From Haemaphysalis longicornis (taxonomy: Eukaryota; Arthropoda; Arachnida; Ixodida; Ixodidae): 64,000 nt of DNA. The stretch covers positions 158,294,977-158,358,976 of the forward strand of contig CM023452.1 of assembly GCA_013339765.2 (NCBI GenBank), in the 5' to 3' direction. A model generated the notes under the pieces. The model was not told the origin of the DNA. It saw only the letters and a program-made list of their open reading frames with translations, and searched no databases. A program made the position numbers and the translations under genes. Below, one piece after another: positions 32,231 through 43,611 of this stretch (the first letter of the stretch is position 1; every line of letters starts with the position of its first letter).

Positions 32231-32475
32231 CAGTGTAAATTGCAAATGAATGGGTCTGAAGCAGCCGTATTGAAAACTAATTCGACAACGCTTGGCGGAA
32301 AAAGGGCATATCGCGCGTTGAACTCGGCATTCATGCTGTCACAATTACAGAGCATAAGTTTTATGTGTCCATTGATGATAATATTTGGTGGTCGCCTAAA
32401 ACTGGTATTATATATTGACAACGCTTTAAATTTTCGCATTTAAAATTCTTGCCTTAGGCGTTTTGCATGAGAAAA
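32231..32475. other. spacer, nothing recognised
   Basis: Short AT-rich interval between the LINE 5' truncation and the gypsy LTR. Confidence 0.5.
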
Positions 32476-32883
32476 CGGGTTTGTCTATTTATTGTTTGTT
32501 TTTTTATTGCCCGGCCGCGCCAGGCTTTTGTTATCTATGTCCCATGCGAAGCGCGTGCCCAATTCTTTATTTTTATGCCGCACGGGCTATCTCATTCAGA
32601 TAAGCAGGCTGTTTTGCCCTAACGTCGCAAGCCCAGAATAATCTTCTGTGATCAACAATGTTCTGGATGTGAATCGACAGTTCCAGAAACACTCGCGCCA
32701 GAAGATAAAGCCTGCGGAGGGGACGCTGTGGCATTCCGTTCGACGACACTCTCCTGCGGAAGTTAATCTGTTGACCGCTGCTTCGTCGGCTCTGCATTCC
32801 TTTGAGTTGTTAGGGGAGCACAAGTTCGCTCCAATAAACGTGTTTTCCTTGAAGACAACTGCGTCGTCTTTGGCCACATGACA
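32476..32883 (+). repeat. LTR of gypsy copy C
   Basis: 408 bp and collinear with the LTRs of copies A and B. It has GGGTTTGTCTATTTATTG near the start, AATAAA at 32833-32838 and the end CATGACA. Unlike A and B, similarity does not extend upstream of GGGTTTG, so its 5' edge may be slightly truncated. Confidence 0.85.
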
Positions 32884-33050
32884 TCTGGTGGAAGTGCTGA
32901 GTAAATGCTTCCTACGCCCTCGTCAAGCCGACAAGAAAGTCGCACTCGTGCTAGCCGCTGACAACAAGGTCTTCAGTCGGAATTTGGGCTCCTTCCGGAT
33001 AAACTGAAGAAAGAAGACGTCGTGACCACCACCATGACAATGCAGGCCCC

Positions 33051-34200
33051 ATGACCACCACTAACCTTGTTCTTCACAGCCCTGAGAACCACCGATCATT
33101 CCGCGGATCCCGCGGAGAAGACCCTGAGGACTGGTTGGACAAAATTAGGCGCGTCCCCATATTTAACAGGTGGGATGACGAAGAAACTTTCCGCCATGTT
33201 TTCTTCTACTTAGAAGATACGGCCCGAACGTGGTTTGAAAACCATGAAAGCTCCCTAACCCACTGGACTCCCTTTACCAGACAGTACCTCAAAACATTCG
33301 CCATCGTGGTGCGAAAAGAACGAGCCGCCCTTTTGTTGGAAACGCGCACGCAACCCCCAACGAAGGGGTCGTGATCTTCGTTGAGGAGCTAAAGCAATAA
33401 TTCGACGACCGCGGACCCCCGAAAGGACGGAAGAAAAGAAGTTACGCTTCTTCATGCGCGGTGTGAAGGAGGAACTGTTTGCTGGACTTGTCCGCAACCC
33501 GCCCAAAATCATCGCCAAATTCGGGACCGAAGCCAGCATAATTGAGAAGGCTCTCGAAATGCTTGCTAAGCAGTATGACCGCAACTTTGTCGGCGCACCC
33601 AATGCGAACTACATCGACAGTATGCCGATTCCGGCAGACAGCCTACGTGAGAGTATCCGTGCAATAGTGCAGGAAGAGCTGCGGAAACTTCTCCCCACGC
33701 CGCGGAAGCCGCAAGTCGCTTCCCTTACCGATGTGATTACGGAAGAAGTGCCGCAAGCGCTGGGAACCTCAACGATGTCAGAAGCACACCGCGAGCCGCA
33801 AGCCATGTCCTCCGTGGCTGCTGTTCGCCGGCATCACCCACCTGCGCCCTACCGTCACGAAACTCCGTAGCGTCGCCCCCTGTCGCCAGCCCGATTACCT
33901 GTGGTGCAACCACCCGCCCCAAGGAAGACCGAAGTGTGGCGAACGCCCGATAATCGTCCGCTGTGCTACCACTGCGAAGAGGCCGACCATATCTACCGTC
34001 GCTGGCCTTACAAGAGGCTCGGTTTGCGAGGCTTCTCCGTGGGCGCACCACGCCCCTGACCCGGCCAGCGCCCTACTGAGATCGAAGGCTACCTGTCCAA
34101 CACCAACCGAGGACCAGCCCGATTCAACCGTTCACCGTCGCCCTACCCGTACCAGTCGCCAAACCGCCGCAGCACTGCTGACTTCTCAGGGGAGTTTGCA
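33051..34200 (+). pseudogene. gypsy gag and nucleocapsid, copy C, frameshifted
   Basis: The first frame runs to 33374 (SFRGSRGEDPEDWLDKI, FRHVFFYLEDTARTWFENHE, KERAALLLETRTQPP). A frame break follows, with a TAA near 33398 in the EELKQ region. The next frame (33454-33870) continues with RGVKEELFAGLVRNPPK and DVITEEVPQALGTS, to a TAG at about 33870. Beyond it CYHCEEADHIYRRW (about 33963-34004) is the zinc knuckle with its last cysteine changed to W. This copy shows that gag and nucleocapsid were one frame past the point where copy A stops. Confidence 0.85.
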
Positions 34201-34304
34201 GGGGAGAAATTGGCTTCAGTTAGCCCAGGGCCGCTGTAATGTGAAATTATTGCGAGAGGTCTTTGCCCTACAGTGGTTTTAGAGGTTGGTAGTTGCGTAA
34301 TGTG

Positions 34305-34347
<43 letters not shown>

Positions 34348-34496
34348 ATATATATATATAAATATCTAAATCTGAGAAGATAAACGACAAGCGCGCAGAA
34401 ATAGTGTAGTAAAGAGTCGGATAAAGCAAGAACAATAAAATTGTTCTTCTGTGGATCCGCTCTTTACTTACACTATATATATATATATATCTATAT
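34305..34496. repeat. two (TA)n tracts flanking an imperfect palindrome
   Basis: TA tracts lie at 34305-34362 and 34473-34496. Between them, 34401-34475 is a 75-bp imperfect inverted repeat: ATAGTGTAGTAAAGAG on the left against CTCTTTACTTACACTAT on the right, meeting at AACAATAAAATTGTT. By eye about four fifths of the pairs match, with single-base indels. Confidence 0.75.
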
Positions 34497-35084
34497 CTAC
34501 TTCGCAACTTGCGAAATAGTAAACTGTAAGTAAATTTGCCTCGCCAAGTCGTAAAAAATATGATAGAAATGGGATACACAGCATAAGAACAATAAACAAA
34601 TAAAAATAGACCTGCCACTTCCTCCATTTATTGCCTGCTTGTGCCTTTTCCACAAATATATTTATCCGCTACCACTCATTGTTTTTACTTAGTCCACTAT
34701 ATTATATATACATATAAAACCAAGCATATTATCCGCACTGCCTCGTGTCATTCGCCTTGGGAATGATCTCCCTGATATTGCCACCATATAACCCCGAAAC
34801 ATCAGCTACTCCTGCATTACACAATTTTATGCTGTTAAAATATATATATTATATATGGTTTGTGTTTTTTTTTCTCACAAATTGTAGGCCACAAGGGTTC
34901 ATGTACGGTGAAAAAGTGATCGCCTTGTTCTTGCAAATATGTATAATGCATTTACAATTTGTTGTACGAGTTCCTGTCTTCAATTTATGCTTTGTATTCT
35001 TATTGCGTTTCACACGCCCCCCTTACTCCATGCCCTCCAGTAGGGCCTGTAGGTTTCTATGAATAACATAAATAAATAATAAAT
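34497..35084. other. intergenic, nothing recognised
   Basis: AT-rich with short TA-rich runs. No gene seen. Confidence 0.5.
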
Positions 35085-35118
35085 ATGTATGTATATATAC
35101 ATATATACATATATATGT

Positions 35119-35152
<34 letters not shown>

Positions 35153-35153
35153 A
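35085..35153. repeat. (TA)n/(TG)n microsatellite
   Basis: TATATACATATA grades into an almost pure (GT)n run from about 35117. Confidence 0.9.
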
Positions 35154-35402
35154 TTGTGAGTTTTGTTTGAGGCTCCAGCTTGTCTGCCACCAATGGTAGC
35201 AATTGCTCACTATCATCATCATTGGCCTTGAGGTTATCACTTCTTCAATCCTTGTACATACTCATCATCATCGACGATCCCACTTCATCGGAGATCCCCA
35301 GCAGTGCTTGGGCTTGATCGGCCATTTGGGTTCTCTTCCACTCGCTCCGAATAAAGGAGCTACGAAGCCACGGTCTCGTTGCCTGCTATCTACGGCCTCA
35401 CA

Positions 35403-35403
<1 letters not shown>

Positions 35404-35482
<79 letters not shown>

Positions 35483-35483
35483 T
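35404..35483. repeat. (CA)n followed by (TA)n microsatellite
   Basis: About 31 CA units followed by about eight TA units, uninterrupted. This is the longest pure dinucleotide run in the window. Confidence 0.95.
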
Positions 35484-35592
35484 TACCGGGGTTGTAAAAG
35501 GTCTCCTTCACCCCGAGCGCTTCCTACCACCCCTAAGTCTAGGAAACAAAAATACCTTTACATAAATACCCTAGAAATTGGAGGGTGAACAA

Positions 35593-35665
35593 CTCCCCGG
35601 TAGCATAGTGGTCCTCGCATCCGATTCGTATTCTGGAGGTCGTGGGTTCGGATCCCGCCGGTGGT
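35593..35665 (+). ncRNA. tRNA-like Pol III unit (tRNA pseudogene or SINE head)
   Basis: GGTAGCATAGTGGTCC matches an A-box/D-arm region and GTGGGTTCGGATCCCGC forms a perfect-looking T arm containing the B box. The acceptor ends (TCCCCGG and CCGGTGG) pair at about five of seven positions. A T6 run at 35668 would end Pol III transcription. The anticodon arm is poor, so I do not call a functional tRNA. The pyrimidine-rich 120 bases that follow could be the body of a third SINE family. Confidence 0.4.
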
Positions 35666-35790
35666 CATTTTTTCTCCGCCTTTTTTTTTTGTCTTTCGAA
35701 TTTCTTCATCTGTTTCAATTGCCTACTACATTCTCACCATTTGTTTCTGAGACATTCATCACTGCCAACCCTTATCCCTTTCTTCTTTAG

Positions 35791-36900
35791 GCCATCTCCT
35801 CATTTCCCATTCTGATTCGCCGCATACATATGTGGGCATAGTCAGATTCAGCCAGGTGTGCCCAAATCTTGGCGTGACTTTGTACAAATGTTGTCTCATA
35901 TACACTTGTGTGTACCATGGTGTCGAACAGAAACCACATAGAAACAAAAAAGAAATCGAACAGCAACCTCAACACGAGTCGTTATTTTTTGAGCCCGCTG
36001 AACCCGAACCAGGACTGAACCGTATAAACTCAACAAAGCGTACCGGTACACAACGAAACTGCTCTACAATCCATGGTTGATCATGCGAAAAGAGTGTCGT
36101 TTAGGGGTTTTGAGTTTCACGCATGATCACTTTCGTAAACTCTCTCTCTTCAGAACGACACAACACTATAAACACTCCATGCGTTGTCGCAACATGGGGA
36201 AGGGTGTGCGCAGTAGTGTTGCAATCCTATGTTATGTCTGGTCGAGAGAGCACAATGCGATGCTGTGCGACAGACGTAAACAATTTCGGCCTTCTGCAGG
36301 CGATATAAAACGTCTACTTTGCCCTTCCTTGATTACGGCTGTATCGGAGCAGTCGACATACCAGATTGCGGCATGGCGCAGATGCGAACGCACAAAGCCC
36401 TGTTGCAAACGTACTTAGTCATATATTTTGGATAAAAATGCGACACGCCTCGGAAGCGTAAATGCTTCACAAATTTTATCGCCGGATTGGTTGAGTGGCT
36501 TTGTCACTGGCATGAAATTAATTTCATTCACCACATACGATGGCCATTTTTCTAATAAAAAATATATAAAAAACGTTATATTCCGCTATTTTCTTGGAGA
36601 AATATTTTTATGCGGTTGAAATTTTTTTTGCCGCCCTGCTCTGAGCCTCAAATGGCAATTCATTAAAACACAACAGCATCAAAAGCGGCAACAATTTTAA
36701 GATAAATGTGTTTCTACGGAAAAATAAACAGTAAAAGTGACAAGTGATAATGTTTGCCACACGAACGTTTCGATTATGCAATTTTAGAGAAGGTAAAAGT
36801 CGTGACTGCAAACTCGTGCGGCAGAGTGAAAGTGGCGCAAATGGATGGACATCGGCTCCATAACGTCAGGTACCCAGGTTCGATGGCGACCACGGGAGGA
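35791..36900. other. intergenic, nothing recognised
   Basis: Short frames only, up to about 110 codons and overlapping on both strands. Confidence 0.5.
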
Positions 36901-37647
36901 GATTTGTTAAAGGACTTTGAACATGGGTTTAGGAAGCATCGCTCTACCGAAACGGCCATTTTCACTCAAAATGAAATAATTATAGATGCTTCCCATCGGC
37001 AACAAATGGCTTTAGGTATATACCTAGATTTCTGCAACGCATTTGACTTAATCAGTCATTCTATTCTTCTTGGAAAATTAGAAATCTATGGTGTGCGTGG
37101 AACAGCGCATGCGCTTCTCAAATCGTATCTTTTAAACAGAACAAAATTTCAAGGTAACAACAATGTAACACCTTCGAGGACGCCGGTTATTCAAGCTGTG
37201 CCACGAGGAAGCATTCTAAGGCCAATATTGTTATTAATTTACATACATGACATTGTACATTGCCCAGAAAACGGTGCATTTGTTTTATATGCTGATTACA
37301 CGACTGTTTTTATTGCAGGAAATTCGGAAACAGAGGTAGAAGTGAAGGCCAACAAAACGCTGTATGACGTAGATGCTTGGGCCTGGGTAAATTCTTTAAA
37401 AATTAGCCTTTCGAAAACACAAGTTATCTTGTACACGACTAAAGGAAGACCCGCGAAAAAGCGGAATTTATTTTTGGCCTCTCAGCAGTTAGAGCTGGCG
37501 CATTCACTTAGTACAAACGCGGAATTCGCGGCGTATATTTTCCGAAGCACCGGCCATGGAACGAACATGTTAATGACCTACATTCAAAGTTGTCCTCCGC
37601 AATTAGTGTCCTTGCACGTGTGCAACGCATTCTCTCTACAGAGGTAA
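36901..37647 (+). pseudogene. LINE reverse transcriptase fragment with altered active site
   Basis: Open for about 250 codons. Blocks: HGFRKHRSTETAIFTQNEII, LGIYLDFCNAFDLISHSILL (motif A with its aspartate), VPRGSILRPILLLIYIHDI, then VLYADYTTVF, where the catalytic YADD reads YADY. LKISLSKTQVILY follows. The frame is lost after about 37560 and closes at 37647. The altered box makes it inactive. The open frame continues upstream to 36754, but without LINE similarity that I can see. Confidence 0.85.
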
Positions 37648-38404
37648 AAATATAGATTTACAATGCATTGGTATCATCTCTGTTGCTGTACTGCAGCATA
37701 GTGTAGTGTACTACTGGTGTCAAAATTTACACAAGCTGTATTTACTGCAGAAAAGAGCCATACGTGATATTCATACCGTACATTATACTTTTTCAACAGA
37801 ACACCTGTTTGCATTGTACGAAATTCTTCCGGTGTCTTGTTTGTATGATTATCGGTTGATGTTGGGCTGCAGAGCTTTTTTAAGTATGGTACCAATAACA
37901 TAATTAAACTTGCTGAGCTGAACGCAAACTCAAGTGTTTGTCTAACCAGGCACAAAAAAATTTTTGCTGTACCCACACCTAGAACCACTTGCGATGAGCA
38001 ATCTCTGTCTTATAAACTACCTTCCTTGTTAATATATTCAACCATGAAGATTTTGATTCATCATATAACCCTAACTATCTCATCAAATGGTTCGCCTAGC
38101 TCAATTCATCTCGGGAATAGTACATGTCTCAAGCATTATTCCCTTTTTTTGGATTGCTGCTTTTAGTGTTCAAGTCACTTCATTACTATGCCTATGAACT
38201 TTTCTGTACTTTTTTGCGTTATGTCACAAAATTTTTATATTACTCGATGTTATGTAACGCTTGTAAATTTATTTGCATTAATTGTTCCTGACTGACCATC
38301 ATGCTCTGTTTGCTAACTTGTAATGGGGTTGGGACCTCGTCAAGCTGCTTGAACTTTTAGTCCCGTACTCCCCCTTTTCAAAGAAAATATAGCTGTTTGA
38401 TTGA
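36901..38404 (+). mobile_element. CR1-like LINE, 5' truncated, with (TTGA) tail
   Basis: The copy starts within the RT at DLLKDFEHGFRKHRSTETA and runs through the RT and the C-terminal region typical of CR1-group ORF2 (KRAIRDIHTVHYTF... LFALYEILPV, about 37755-37830). It ends near 38404 in GTTTGATTGATTGG. Endonuclease and ORF1 are missing. The tail motif equals that of the Ruka-like SINEs, so a related LINE could have mobilised them (inference). Confidence 0.8.
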
Positions 38405-39594
38405 TTGGTTTTTTCTGTAGAAGTGCTTTGTGGAAACCTCAAGCCTTTGTAGAAACCAATCATCATCATGTGACCTCTATGTCTGCAAAAGTGTCTTTTC
38501 TGCTATGTGTTTTGATGTACGGTCTCCATCGGTGCGGCAACAAAAGCTTTGCTTTGCAAAGAAAGGGCCATTACGGGGTTTTAAAATGTTCTATGGGAAG
38601 GTCATACACTAACACATAGGACTTTTTTCTCTGCCTTGAGCCAACAAATTAGCACAAAACAAAGAAGGAGATTTATCTTGGCGTTCCTTTCTGTGTACGA
38701 CCTTTCACGCAACTAAACATGTGATCAATACGCCCAATGCCTGGTCTTACATTCTGAAGACAAGCAGAAGAGACAAATTTCTACCGACAATTTATAGTCT
38801 TACGTTGACATCAGAAGCATGTTACAAGCCACTGTAGTATAGGTTGCCGTAACACAGCTGCAAGGTCATATTTCGTGCTCTATAGCTACAATACTACGGA
38901 ATTCATACAACATGTTTTTGAGGCCTGTGATAAAGAACAACGTTGGCTGTATCTGTGAAAGCTAAAAAAAGTCCCAGATTAGGTTCCTTAACATTCGTTT
39001 TCAGATAAAGAGAAACATTGGCTGTAATCCGCGAAAGATAAAAAGAAGTCTCAGATTAGGTTACTTACCATTGGTTTTCAAATTAGAGCAAAAGACTCGA
39101 CCTGTGTGCAGGGATTTCATTTTTCACATTGCAGTATTTTTACCGCACACGCTAAAATTTGGATGAAGAATGGAAAAATGATCCCACGTAACACCAGAAA
39201 ATTGAAATTCCCAGCTTGTTTATGTGGAGAAAATTAAGATCTCATAGTACGACAATTTTATAAATGTGTCATAATTATGCATTTTCCTTAAAATTTCCCT
39301 AATAAAACAAAAATAAATACTTGAACTTTTTAGTGGTACCTAATGTCTTGTTCGGATGATAACCAGCTGGCTTTGCGCCAAAAAATCCCAACCATCATCG
39401 TCATCATGTTCGGATGGTAATCTGGACAATTGTTGAATACCTTGTAATTTACGGCGCTAAAAGTTTTTAATTTCGCGCGAATACTGGGTGATCCGAGCCG
39501 GTTCTGGGATTTATTTAGAAAAAGAGCGGCTTTACAGTAGAGTTGCTTAGAACCACGCAAATCCATCCAGCTGAGTCAAGAAACCCGAGCACAC
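38405..39594. other. intergenic, with a short internal duplication
   Basis: No gene. Two neighbouring stretches near 38938-38992 and 39010-39068 share TTGGCTGTA-TC-G-GAAAG and AGTC-CAGATTAGGTT, giving a degenerate tandem duplication of about 70 bp. Confidence 0.5.
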
Positions 39595-41794
39595 GTGCAG
39601 TTTGATTTAAAAGCCCGCTTTTCGTACACGAAAAAGGCTAAAACAATTCGCGATTATTCCAAAGCTGATCTTGCGGCAATTACGAAACAAATGGAACGTT
39701 TTATGGATGAAATAATGCGTGATTTCGATGAACGAACAGTGGAGCAAAACCGGACTCTTTTTAAGAGCAAACTGTTATTCCTAATCGAACATTATGTTCC
39801 CCAACTACAAGTACGATGTAATCTCCAGTCACCTGGGTTTACGGCGGCCTTGCGCCGTCTTTGTAACAAGAAAAAACGGTTATACCGTTCGGCAAAAAAA
39901 TCGAACAATTTGAATCGTTGGTCTATCACCGCATCAATGCGGAATACTGTCGCGCCATTTCACAGGCTAAGCAAACCTTTTTTAACGTTACATTACCATG
40001 ATACTTACAAGTTGATCCACGTAGATTTTGGAATGCCGTTCGTGGCACTACACCAGGCACAATACAGTTGTCCCAATTTAACACCCCTGTTCAAAGTGAC
40101 CAGTGTTGCACAGTTTTGAATGAAGCCTTCGCTTCATTTTTTCATGACGCTGCACCAGTGCATTTTCCACCTACTACGACAGTTCCCGCTACTCAAATGG
40201 ATCCGATTATTATAGACTGGGTTGGCATTGGGAAACTAATTGGTAATTTGAAAACATCATCGTCTGCGGGTTCGGATGAAATCAATTATAAAATTCTGAA
40301 TTGCACTAAACTGTATTCATCAATTATTCTTTCTAGGATATTTCAACAATCATTACACTGCTCATTTCTGCCAAGGGACTGGAAGGTGGGGAAAGTGGTT
40401 TCGGTTCACAAGTCAGGTAACACACATTCTCCGGAAAACTACCGCCCCATATCTCTAACCAGCATTCCCTGTAAGATTCTTGAGCATGTAATATATTTTT
40501 ATTTATTTTTATATATTCCCACCTAATAGATTTTCTTGAGACCAACTCTTTTTTTAACAACAGTCAGCATGGCTTTAGGAAATCTTTCTCCTGTGAAACA
40601 CAACTAGCTTGCTTTACTAACGACCTGTTTTCTAACACTGACCTATGATTTGACACTGATTGCATCTTTATCGACTTCACTAAGGCCTTTGATACCGTTT
40701 CCCATAAACTACTAATCCATAAACTTAGTTCTCTTAACATTGACCCGCTAGTACTAGGCTGGATAAAAAACTTCCTTGCTAATAGAACACAATACGTAAT
40801 TGCTAACAACTCGTCTTCTGCACCCCTTGCGGTACCTCACGCGTGCCGCAAGGGTCGGTTCTCGGTCCTCTACTTTTTCTTGTCTATATTAACGATCTTG
40901 CTTCCTGTGTGAAATTTTCAACTATTCGACTTTTCGCTGATGACTGCGTTCTATATCGTAAAATTACTGGCTTAAGTGATTCTAACAAACTTCAACAAGA
41001 CATGGATAACGTTCTATCGTGGTGTAACAAGTGGTCTATGAAACTTACCTTAACCAAATGTAAATGGGTGCATGTATAGCAGCGCACTAATGTTACTAAT
41101 CTGAATTCTTACCTACTCAATGATAGCCCTCTCTCAGTTGTCTCTTTTTAGAAATATATTCTTACCAAATATATTCTTACGAAATTCTTACGAAACGATT
41201 GTACATAAATATTGGACTAAACATTACGAGCAACCTATCCTGGCACATACATGCGACATTATATGCAGCAATGCTAACCGCATGTTGGGCTACTTGCGTC
41301 GGAATTTCTCGTCTGCGCCATCATCTCTGAAGCTAACACTCTACAAAACATTAGTTCGCTCCAAACTAGAATACGCATGCGCCATTCGGGACCCGTCAAA
41401 CATCACCCTCGTTAACAGCATTGAAGCCATCCAAAATCACGCAACACGTTTTATCTGATCCAACTACTCCCGATATGCTAGCGTGACTAGAATGAAAACA
41501 AAACTTAAATTGCCAGAACTTTGTTCCTGTCGTAGATGCTTCCGCCTTTCACTTATTCATAAAATATACCACACCAACCCTTTCTTGAAAGAACCGCTTA
41601 TCACCCCACCAGTCATACATTTCATCTCGCGTTGACCACCGTTTCAAAGTTGTGTGCCGTCTTCTCGTACTAAACTTTGTAGCAATTCATTCATCCCAAG
41701 CACAAGCAAAGAATGGAACCACCTTCCCGCCACCGTCGCCGCCATCCTGGATACCAACACATTCAAAAACATCATTCATGAAACGCCGTGTTGA
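39595..41794 (+). pseudogene. LINE ORF2 (linker, RT, C-terminus), frameshifted
   Basis: Blocks in order: ALRRLCNKKKRLYRSAKKS (linker, 39850-39905); SSSAGSDEINYKILN and SVHKSGNTHSPENYRPISLT (RT start, 40258-40460); NSQHGFRKSFSCETQLA (about 40558-40606); CIFIDFTKAFDTVSHKLL (motif A, near 40663-40715); MPQGSVLGPLLFLVYINDL (40843 on); RLFADDCVLY (intact catalytic FADD, near 40930); KLTLTKCKW; then LYKTLVRSKLEYACAI and SKEWNHLPATVAAI in the C-terminus. Breaks occur near 40060, 40525, 40650, 40840 and 41080. Catalytic residues are better kept than in the LINE at 36.9 kb. Confidence 0.85.
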
Positions 41795-41899
41795 AAGATT
41801 TCTTTGTACCTTGCACATTTTTTGAGTATGTTTGTCCACCCACTCCTTTCTGTAATGCCTTCGGGCCTTGAAAGTATGTTAAATAAATAAATAAATAAA
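39595..41899 (+). mobile_element. CR1-like LINE, 5' truncated, with (AAAT)n tail
   Basis: The copy begins between endonuclease and RT (RDYSKADLAAITKQ, near 39650) and runs to the ORF2 stop at about 41794. A short 3' UTR with GCCTTCGGGCCTTGAAAGT leads into (AAAT)n at 41879-41899. Its tail differs from the LINE at 36.9 kb, so the two are different subfamilies. It carries several frameshifts. Confidence 0.85.
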
Positions 41900-43085
41900 C
41901 GTTACTAGAATAAACTTATTCCAGTAACGTTGCACAAGAGCGTGTCCATCGCGGCGACTACCTGGTGTTCCCGGCGCCAGGCGCGGGGCACGACATTCGC
42001 ACCGTGGCTCTAGGAAAAAAATAAAACCACGAAGCGCACGTAAGCACGTATCTGACGGCTACCGCCCGGCGTCGTACAGACTTGCGGCTGGACTTACGCG
42101 ACATGAGGAGCTGCCGCCGTTGTTGTCGTCGTCGTGTAGTGACATCGCTCGCCATGGGTCCGCTGCGCCGAAGCCTATGACGACGAATATGTACAGCCAT
42201 CCCTTTTTAATACACACGTGGACACGGCCACCGGGCCAGCTGACGAAGAAGTCTAGGTCTAGCGGTGCGAGGACGCGCTAACCGAGGAGTTGCCTTATGC
42301 GACTGTGCCGTCGGAAGGCGAGTATAAAATGGTTGAGGATGACTGCTTCTCAATGAGACAACGTGCATAATTTATTGGTATTTACTTTAGAGTGCTGCCC
42401 AAAACGGCTAATATATGCTGTGTTCGCGCTGCGCCCTGCATTCCTGGATTCTCTGTCAATGCGGGCAGAACCTTGGTCGTGCTCCAGCTCTGCTGTTTCT
42501 CCAACCTTGTAACAAAAGCTCTGAAAATTTGTTTCTCTCCCAAATAAATACAGATACCATATTCCCTGTGCATACGGAGCTGTGTACAAGTTTTTCGACA
42601 AAAGTTTTGTAATATCAACCGGACTCGACTGACCCCACGATCTAGAGAACACCCTCGCCCCCCCCCCTAGTCTTTAGGACGAATAGGGGATGTGCGCGAA
42701 TGTGGTCGGTGATTTTTACTACGTCGTTTGTTTTAGCTAATATCTGGTCAATTTGTTTAAAGTGGTCTTTGAACTTTCACAACTACTGTTGCCAAAAAGA
42801 AGCATTTTTAATTTCGTATTTTGACTTTACGGTCGCTTTAAACATTTAACACTCTTTTTCTCAACTCGCTGATAATTCAGCTTATCGAATCAGTTTCCAA
42901 ATAAGTTCAAACCTTCGAAACCGGTTCCCAAACCGGTTGCGTAGGTAATTTATTTGAACAGGAACTGAACAGGAACGAAGCCGGAATGTATTCAATTCCC
43001 CCTACCGGGAGCCGTTATGGAACCCGCATATTTGTCGGTTCCTCACACCCGTATATACGATATCTATCTGCCCTCTGATACGCAG
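41900..43085. other. intergenic, nothing firm
   Basis: AACGTTACTAGAATAA at 41898 and TTATTCCAGTAACGTT form a short inverted repeat next to the LINE tail. A GC-richer patch follows to about 42330. No gene could be supported. Confidence 0.5.
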
Positions 43086-43165
43086 CCGCCATGGTGGCTC
43101 ATTGGCTAAAGGGTATTGTGCTGTGGCGAACAGTGGGATAGGTTCCGATCATGGCGACCTTTCAT
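43086..43165 (+). mobile_element. Ruka-like SINE head fragment
   Basis: GCCGCCATGGTGGCTCATTGGCTAA followed by GGTTCCGATCATGGCGACC matches the tRNA-like head of the Ruka-like copies with the A box kept and the B box damaged. The body does not follow, so this is a truncated or very old copy. Confidence 0.5.
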
Positions 43166-43504
43166 CTGTTGAAAAGTAAGAGAGAAACACGACCATCTGT
43201 CAAGTGTGAAGCGCTCGGTAAAGATCGCCAGTCGAGCGTCGCCCTTTCTCGTTCGTATCTGCACGTGGCTAAGAGTCTTAACCAGCTAGAACAACATCGT
43301 CAACGTCAACATCAACATCAACAAAACAACATCAACATTGTCTACCAAGTCTCCCAATTTATAAATGAATGTCGCATGGAACCCAAATTGATGGGACTTA
43401 ATAGGAAACACGGTACGCTAAAGAAAAATACCCAAACATGGGACACGTTTATGCATGCATTACACAGTGCCATATGCATCCATTCGCACACCACACATCG
43501 CTCC
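43166..43504. other. spacer with CAACAT repeats
   Basis: Short CAACATCAACATCAACA run at about 43308-43338; otherwise nothing recognised. Confidence 0.5.
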
Positions 43505-43611
43505 ATACATACATACATACATACATACATACATACAGTACATACATACATACATACATAACTACATACATACATACATACATACATACATACATACGTA
43601 CGTACGTACAT
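43505..43611. repeat. (CATA)n microsatellite
   Basis: Some two dozen CATA units with one GTACATA and one AACT interruption, ending in a few CGTA units. It is not a CRISPR array, since there are no unique spacers. Confidence 0.95.

Larger units (their letters stand above)
32476..34215 (+). mobile_element. gypsy copy C: LTR plus gag, 3' truncated
   Basis: LTR (32476-32883), primer-binding-like TGGTGGAAG at 32886, leader, gag through the zinc knuckle, then loss of similarity at about 34200 before the protease. There is no pol and no 3' LTR. Same family and strand as copy B. Both copies stop inside or just after gag. Confidence 0.85.

Noticed and set aside
35268..35565. Histidine/threonine- or valine/cysteine-repeat frames
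   Set aside because: They are translations of the (CA)n/(TG)n microsatellite.
36754..36900. Upstream part of the open frame leading into the LINE RT
   Set aside because: No LINE similarity before about 36901; the extension is probably chance.
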